From: Paenibacillus illinoisensis NBRC 15959
Lineage (GTDB): Bacteria; Bacillota; Bacilli; Paenibacillales; Paenibacillaceae
DNA length: 64,000 nt
Assembly (NCBI RefSeq): GCF_004000925.1
Contig: NZ_BIME01000001.1
Location: 1,116,001 to 1,180,000, forward strand
Direction: 5' to 3'
In this document: in pieces, positions 58,890 to 64,000 of the stretch
How the letters are laid out: each line of letters opens with the position of its first letter
Numbering within the stretch: position 1 is the first letter of the stretch
The notes under the pieces: generated by a model
What the model saw: only the letters and a program-made list of their open reading frames with translations
What the model was told of the DNA's origin: nothing
Databases searched by the model: none
Position numbers and translations under genes: made by a program

Positions 58890-61544
58890 TTATTTGGCTT
58901 CGTACCAGTTTTCCCCGAAACTTACTTCTGCTTTAAGCGGTACCGAGAGCTCCAATGCTTTTTCCATAACGGATGGCACCAGCTCCTTCATCAGCTCCAG
59001 CTCATCCGCAGGTACTTCAAATACAAGTTCGTCATGTACCTGAAGCAGCATACGACTCTTCAATTGGCGTTCCCGTAGCGCTTCATCCATCTGTACCATG
59101 GCCAGCTTGATGATATCTGCCGCTGTTCCCTGAATAGGTGTATTCATCGCCGTACGTTCTGCGAAGGAACGCAGATTGAAGTTGCTGGCATTAATCTCTG
59201 GCAGGTAGCGACGTCGTTCCAACAGCGTTTTAACGTAGCCATCCTGGCGAGCTTCCTTCACAATGTCATCCATATATCGGCGCACACCCTGGAAGACTTC
59301 AAAATACTGATCGATGAACTGTGCTGCCTCTTTACGCGTAATATGCAGATTCTGAGACAATCCATAATCACTTATTCCATACACGATACCAAAGTTAACT
59401 GCTTTGGCGGAACGACGCATATCCCCATCCACATCTTCAGGCTTCACACCAAATACATCCGAAGCAGTCTTGGTATGAATATCCATATCATTGACAAACG
59501 CTTCCTTCAAGCGCTCATCATCCGAAATATGGGCCAGTACACGCAGTTCAATCTGGGAATAGTCTGCTGCCAGAATGGACCATCCTGGCTCGGAAGGAAC
59601 AAATACCTTCCGGATTTTGCGACCTTCTTCCATCCGAATCGGAATGTTCTGCAAGTTAGGGAATTGACTGCTAAGTCGTCCCGTTGCAGCAATGGTCTGA
59701 CGATAATACGTATGCACCTTGCCATCCCGATCAGAAATCTCTTTAAGCAAGCCCTCCACATAAGTGGATTGCAGTTTGGCAAGCTGACGATATTGCAGAA
59801 TATGCTTGACCACATCATTATAAGGAGCCAATTTCTCCAAAACTTCCGCATCTGTGGAATAGCCTGTTTTTGTTTTTTTCACCACTGGCAAACCCAGTCT
59901 ATCAAACAAAATCTCACCCAGCTGCTTCGGTGAATTCAGATTGAATTCTGTACCGGATAGTCGGTAAATCTCCGCCATCAGCCTGCTGATCTGTTCCTCG
60001 AACTCACGTCCCAAGGCCTGCAGATCTGCTGTATTCGCTTTAATCCCCTGTTTCTCCATGTCTGCCAGAATGCGTGATAACGGCATCTCCAATTCGTGAA
60101 AGAGCGCGTTCATCTCATCATTCTCAAGTGCCTGCTCCTGAAGAGGAATAATGGCAGCCACGGCAGCAGCCTTCCGGCACAGGAAATCGCCCAGGATTTC
60201 TACATCAGGCACCTTGTATCTTGCACCCTTCCCCATAACCGTGTCGTCTTCAGCCAGGGAAGGCAAGCCATACTTCGAAGTTAAGCCGCTAATGGTCTGA
60301 TTGGATTCCGTCGGGTCAAGCAAGTAGGCAGCAAGCTGCACATCGAAGGATGCTCCGGCGAATTCAAGACCATGCGCGTGCAGAGCTAGATCGACGCGGT
60401 GCAGATCATAACCACGTTTGGGCTTGTCCGGATTACCAAGCCATTCACGAACCGGGACCGCTGCTTCAGAATGTAACACCTCGGGTGAAAGGAAGACATA
60501 CGTCTCACCTGATCCAATCGCTACCCCAATCAATTTCGCTTGATGTGGATTATCACCATGGGTCTCCACGTGGAGAACATCAATGGATTCCAGGGAACCA
60601 AACAGCTCGCCAATCGTTTCTTCTGTAGCAATCGTGGATTCCACTTCGGCAGCCGGTACCGCTTCAGCTGCAGAGCCTGCACTCCCACTGAATGACAAGC
60701 GTTCAAGCAAGGATTTGAATTCAAGCTTGGCCAGTGCTGGCCCTGCCTGTTCTTCCTTTAACCCGGCGAACTGCATGTCATCCCAGGTTTGCTCCAGTGG
60801 CACTTCTCGGTGAATGGTCGCCAGCTGTTTGCTCATCCGGGCATCTTCGGCATGTGCCTCAATCTTTTCTTTCATTTTACCTTTCAATTCACCTGTGCCG
60901 TTCAATACTTCCTCGACAGAACCGAATTGATGCAGAAGTTTCAAGGCAGTCTTCTCTCCAACTCCCGGAATACCCGGAATATTATCCGACGCATCGCCCA
61001 TCAGGCCTTTGAGATCGATAATTTGGAGTGGCGTCAGACCATACCGTTCCTTAATTTGAGCAGGGTCATACAGTTCGATATCCGTTACCCCTTTGCGCGT
61101 GAGACCGATATGTACATGTTCGGAGGCAAGCTGCAGCATATCCTTGTCACCCGATACAACCAATACCTGTCTTCCAGCCTCGTCTGCGCGTTTGGTTAGC
61201 GTTCCGATGATATCGTCCGCTTCAAACCCGGCCAGCTCAAACTGGGCAATACCCAATCCTTGCAGCAATTCTTTGAGTAATGGAAATTGTTCCGACAGCT
61301 CGGGTGGTGTTTTTTCACGGCCACCTTTATACTCCTGGTAACCTTCGTGACGGAAAGTGACTTTGCCAGCATCAAATGCCACCATGACATGGGTTGGCTT
61401 ATGCTCTTCCAGCAATCGGAGCAGCATGGTGGTGAAGCCATACACCGCATTGGTATGCAATCCTTTCGAATTCGTCAGAGGAGGCATTGCAAAAAACGCC
61501 CGGTAAATAATGCTATTTCCATCTATGAGAATAAACTTTTCCAT
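58890..61544 (-). CDS. polA: DNA polymerase I
   Basis: 884 residues: 5'-3' exonuclease (about 1-290, start KFILIDGNSIIYRAFFA), an inactive 3'-5' exonuclease-like domain (about 305-480) and the polymerase domain (about 490-884) with motif A DYSQIELRVLAHIS, motif B RRSAKAVNFGIVYG and motif C LLQVHDELVFEV. The proofreading DxE is absent (LHVETHGDN), as in other Bacillales Pol I. It fills gaps in repair and removes Okazaki primers. TGAGGTGCTGGA precedes the ATG. Confidence 0.97.
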   Translation of the reverse strand: MEKFILIDGNSIIYRAFFAMPPLTNSKGLHTNAVYGFTTMLLRLLEEHKPTHVMVAFDAGKVTFRHEGYQEYKGGREKTPPELSEQFPLLKELLQGLGIAQFELAGFEADDIIGTLTKRADEAGRQVLVVSGDKDMLQLASEHVHIGLTRKGVTDIELYDPAQIKERYGLTPLQIIDLKGLMGDASDNIPGIPGVGEKTALKLLHQFGSVEEVLNGTGELKGKMKEKIEAHAEDARMSKQLATIHREVPLEQTWDDMQFAGLKEEQAGPALAKLEFKSLLERLSFSGSAGSAAEAVPAAEVESTIATEETIGELFGSLESIDVLHVETHGDNPHQAKLIGVAIGSGETYVFLSPEVLHSEAAVPVREWLGNPDKPKRGYDLHRVDLALHAHGLEFAGASFDVQLAAYLLDPTESNQTISGLTSKYGLPSLAEDDTVMGKGARYKVPDVEILGDFLCRKAAAVAAIIPLQEQALENDEMNALFHELEMPLSRILADMEKQGIKANTADLQALGREFEEQISRLMAEIYRLSGTEFNLNSPKQLGEILFDRLGLPVVKKTKTGYSTDAEVLEKLAPYNDVVKHILQYRQLAKLQSTYVEGLLKEISDRDGKVHTYYRQTIAATGRLSSQFPNLQNIPIRMEEGRKIRKVFVPSEPGWSILAADYSQIELRVLAHISDDERLKEAFVNDMDIHTKTASDVFGVKPEDVDGDMRRSAKAVNFGIVYGISDYGLSQNLHITRKEAAQFIDQYFEVFQGVRRYMDDIVKEARQDGYVKTLLERRRYLPEINASNFNLRSFAERTAMNTPIQGTAADIIKLAMVQMDEALRERQLKSRMLLQVHDELVFEVPADELELMKELVPSVMEKALELSVPLKAEVSFGENWYEAK

Positions 61545-61766
61545 TCCAGCACCTCACGTATCGTATGGTCAAACCCTCAAGTACATCTACTCTCATGATA
61601 ACATACACACCTGTTACAACAAAAAAGATTGGGCATCTTTTTACACATTCCATCCAGCAAAAAAAGAACTCTCTCCACAGACAGCCTGTCGTTTGCAGGC
61701 TGCCGGGAAAAAGTCCCTTGTTTTTGCAGCAAATCGTCCCCAATTCCACTGATTTGCCGTTACTGA

Positions 61767-62426
61767 TTATTGGTTCAAATCCGGACGCTTACCTGTTACC
61801 AGATAAACCGTGCTCTCCCCAATGTTGGTTGCATGATCGCCTATGCGTTCAATATAGCGTCCTACCAACATGAGCAGCATGGCCTGAGAGGCCTGAGTTG
61901 GATGAGAGGTCATGAAACTGTATAGATCTCCAATCATATGACTGTACAGCTGGTCCACCTGATCATCCGTTTGTGCCATTTTGTAAGCCAGATCCGTATT
62001 TTCCTTCAGGAACGACTCGATGGATTCATCAATCATCTCTTTGACGATTTCCGCCATACGCGGGATATCCACAAGTGGCTTAATCAGCTCCTGGCCTTCC
62101 ATACGAAGCGTCACTTTGGCAACGTCCAAGGCGAGATCGCCCATACGCTCGAGATCACTTGAGATTTTGAACGCCACAATAATACGGCGCAAATCCTTCG
62201 CGACTGGCTGCTGGGTAATAATGAGCTTGGAGCCCAGTTCCATGATTTTGTCTTCAAGCGCATTCAGATTCGCATCATTCTTGATGATGACCTGAGCTTT
62301 CTCAGCATCCAATGTCCGTAAACTCTCAATGGCACCATCCAATGCCGTTCCTACATGCTCACCCATTTGCCGAAGCAAAATGCGAAGCTCTTCAAGCTCC
62401 TGATCAAATTCTTTCCTGCGAATCAT
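61767..62426 (-). CDS. phoU: Phosphate-signalling protein PhoU
   Basis: 219 residues, two similar three-helix bundles: metal-binding EDKIMELG (first) and EMIDESIESFL-type (second). It links the Pst transporter to the PhoR/PhoP system. It lies 64 bp downstream of pstB on the same strand. A hairpin (CAGCCTG/CAGGCTG, 61682-61702) follows the stop. Confidence 0.93.
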   Translation of the reverse strand: MIRRKEFDQELEELRILLRQMGEHVGTALDGAIESLRTLDAEKAQVIIKNDANLNALEDKIMELGSKLIITQQPVAKDLRRIIVAFKISSDLERMGDLALDVAKVTLRMEGQELIKPLVDIPRMAEIVKEMIDESIESFLKENTDLAYKMAQTDDQVDQLYSHMIGDLYSFMTSHPTQASQAMLLMLVGRYIERIGDHATNIGESTVYLVTGKRPDLNQ

Positions 62427-62490
62427 AGGTTTCCATGTCCCCCTTGTCCATCATCTCCGGATACGCCGGGTTCGTTCGAATTCAGCTTGC

Positions 62491-63246
62491 TTAACCGAAC
62501 CGTCCGGATATATAATCCTCGGTTCGGGAATCCTGGGGCGTGGAGAACAGCGTTTCTGTATCAGCGGCCTCCACAACTTCACCATTCAGGAAAAATACTG
62601 TCTTACCCGATACGCGGGCAGCCTGATGCATGTTGTGGGTTACCATGACGATGGTGTACTTGTTGTGCAGTTCCTTGACCAGTTCCTCGATCTTTAATGT
62701 CGAGATGGGGTCCAGGGCCGAAGTGGCTTCATCCATTAGCAGTACATCAGGCTGTACCGCGAGGGCTCGTGCAATACAGAGTCGCTGCTGTTGACCGCCG
62801 GACAGACTAAGCGCCGATTTTTTGAGTACATCCTTGACCTCATCCCACAATGCAGCGTGCACAAGACTTTGCTCAACCAACTGGTCCAGCTCCGCCTTCT
62901 GGGTAACACCGTGCAAACGGGGGCCGTATGCGACATTATCATAGATTGATTTTGGAAAAGGATTGGGCTGCTGAAACACCATGCCTACTCGTTTGCGCAG
63001 CGTTTCAACTTCGATTTCATTACTGTAGATATCCGATCCATCGAGCAGAACTTGTCCCTCGACACGTACTCCCGGAATCATGTCATTCATCCGGTTTAAT
63101 GTACGGAGCAACGTGGATTTACCACAACCTGACGGTCCAATGAATGCAGTTACGGTTCGTTCCGGCAGGTCCATTGATATATTTTTAAGCGCATGATGCG
63201 TATCATAGTACAAATTAAGTCCTTCAATGTGAATGAGTTCCTTCAT
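62491..63246 (-). CDS. pstB: Phosphate ABC transporter ATP-binding protein PstB
   Basis: 251 residues. Walker [10 protein letters not shown], signature LSGGQQQR, Walker [13 protein letters not shown], and the Q-loop [13 protein letters not shown] with the PNPFPK typical of PstB. It powers high-affinity phosphate uptake. The upstream 11-bp-phased repeat (63361-63399) is a probable PhoP box. Unusually, pstS, pstC and pstA are not next to it; the upstream neighbour is a chemotaxis receptor fragment. Confidence 0.95.
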   Translation of the reverse strand: MKELIHIEGLNLYYDTHHALKNISMDLPERTVTAFIGPSGCGKSTLLRTLNRMNDMIPGVRVEGQVLLDGSDIYSNEIEVETLRKRVGMVFQQPNPFPKSIYDNVAYGPRLHGVTQKAELDQLVEQSLVHAALWDEVKDVLKKSALSLSGGQQQRLCIARALAVQPDVLLMDEATSALDPISTLKIEELVKELHNKYTIVMVTHNMHQAARVSGKTVFFLNGEVVEAADTETLFSTPQDSRTEDYISGRFG

Positions 63247-63360
63247 GGATGTTCACTTCTCCTTCGCTGGAGGGACAAACCAAGCTCCCTTTACGTTGAG
63301 GCCGAGGCCAGATCAATAATCTTCAGCATCTCGGTCATCCTTAATATCCTACCTTCTTAT

Positions 63361-63399
63361 TGTAAAAAGAGTATCACTTTCATGTTAACGGAATGTAAA
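63361..63399 (-). promoter_or_regulatory. PhoP-box-like direct repeats upstream of pstB
   Basis: On the minus strand TTTACA, TTAACA, GTGATA and TTTACA occur every 11 bp (63394-63399, 63383-63388, 63372-63377, 63361-63366). Bacillus PhoP boxes are TTAACA-type hexamers with 11-bp phasing. The third copy is poor. Confidence 0.7.
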
Positions 63400-63467
63400 A
63401 AGACATCCTTCAACAAGCCATGACCTTCCCATTCCGATCACAGATGGTAAATGATGTCTATCTTTGT

Positions 63468-64000
63468 TTACAATTCTCCCCCAGAAATCATAGAATCCAG
63501 TTTTTTTCGGATATAATCCGCCACTTCTCCAGTCTGCTTGCCTTCCTCTGCGATGTTGGCAGCAATATGCAGCATACCTTCCACGGCGGAGTTTAAACGA
63601 TTGAAAGCTTCACTTCCTTCGGTAACATGTACGGAGCTGTCGTCAATTTCAGCAGCACTGGCGCGAACCAGTTCAACGGTTTGTCTGGTTAGTTCACCGA
63701 TCCCTTCGAGTAATGAGGACATATCTCCCGCAACCTCACGAGTTTGTTTGGCTAAGGCCCGAATCTCGCTGGCAACAACCTGGAAGCCTCGCCCATACTC
63801 GCCAGCGTGAGCTGCCTCGATGGAAGCATTCATCGCAAGCAACGCACTCTGATCGGCCAGAGAACGAATGGAACGTGCCATGCCCGCTCCGGTTTCTATT
63901 GAGGTCAGCATATCATTCGCATGCTTGCGCTGTCCTCCCATGTGCTGATGTACGCGGTTATACGAAGCCTCAACCTGCATAAGACTGCTTGCGCCCTGTT
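63468..64000 (-). CDS. C-terminal part of a methyl-accepting chemotaxis protein, cut by the window end
   Basis: 177 residues of the signalling domain are in the window; the frame is open through position 64,000. The hairpin tip is SALLAMNASIEAAHAGEYGRGFQVVASEIRAL, given here as AMNASIEAAHAGEYGRGF. It ends in a coiled-coil arm and a short tail. It couples a ligand to CheA through CheW. No sensor domain is visible here, and it is the minus-strand gene upstream of pstB. Confidence 0.88.
   Translation of the reverse strand, partial: QGASSLMQVEASYNRVHQHMGGQRKHANDMLTSIETGAGMARSIRSLADQSALLAMNASIEAAHAGEYGRGFQVVASEIRALAKQTREVAGDMSSLLEGIGELTRQTVELVRASAAEIDDSSVHVTEGSEAFNRLNSAVEGMLHIAANIAEEGKQTGEVADYIRKKLDSMISGGEL

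Noticed and set aside
60305..60640. Missing proofreading motif in polA as a damaged gene
   Set aside because: Loss of the DxE exonuclease residues is normal for Pol I of Bacillales.

Overview
The window looks like chromosomal DNA of a Paenibacillus-type, spore-forming, low/mid-GC Firmicute. It carries an alpha/beta small acid-soluble spore protein with a sigma-G-like promoter, ytaF, nrdR, the block polA-mutM-ytaF-coaE, YtxH and YuzB-type proteins, and near-consensus AGGAGG ribosome sites. Nothing in the window names the species, so the genus is an inference. The first and last genes are cut by the window ends.

Layout. Positions 1-12,100 hold single housekeeping or stress genes: cytidine deaminase-like, FrnE/DsbA-like, UbiA/MenA-like prenyltransferase, aldo/keto reductase, a HesB-YuzB pair, a LysM-M14 peptidase, racE, YtxH, a DUF4261/DUF86/mini-protein cluster and a holin-like protein. 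Positions 12,100-20,300 hold a duplicated-HTH regulator, glycerol-1-phosphate dehydrogenase, tRNA-Leu, a divergent SAH-hydrolase-like protein paired with a Gfo/Idh oxidoreductase, an HxlR regulator, a diguanylate cyclase and a spermidine-synthase-like protein. Positions 20,500-40,200 are a run of small regulator-plus-oxidoreductase modules (LysR, AraC/SDR, MerR/SDR, MarR/nitroreductase, TetR/NAD(P)-binding protein, MarR/nitroreductase/quinol monooxygenase). Several of these have readable operators. The same stretch has oxalate decarboxylase, an alcohol dehydrogenase and the fruR-fruK-fruA operon. Positions 40,300-44,150 hold a lipoprotein, a broken acyl-CoA-synthetase-like gene and an amidase.

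The most unusual part is 44,370-48,640, which looks like a plasmid-type replication module inside the chromosome. It has a 500-residue Rep-like protein with its own terminator and ten 21-bp iterons (TTATTAC-N8-CGTACT). These are followed by an extended -10 promoter and a leader hairpin whose loop contains TTGGCG. An oppositely oriented extended -10 promoter there would make an antisense RNA of about 110 nt. Next come a 404-residue winged-helix protein of unknown family, a perfect DnaA box and seven tandem 13-mers. No partition, integrase or mobilisation gene is visible beside it.

Positions 48,640-54,610 hold a NUDIX gene, an AraC/GyrI-like regulator, an ECF sigma factor with a DUF4179 partner, a decayed FAD-oxidase tail, a MarR regulator and an alpha/beta hydrolase. 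Positions 54,611-64,000 return to conserved chromosome: tRNA-Ala, nrdR, the SASP, a lytic transglycosylase, coaE, ytaF, mutM, polA, phoU and pstB preceded by a PhoP-box-like repeat, then a chemotaxis-receptor fragment. Insertion sequences and CRISPR arrays were not seen.
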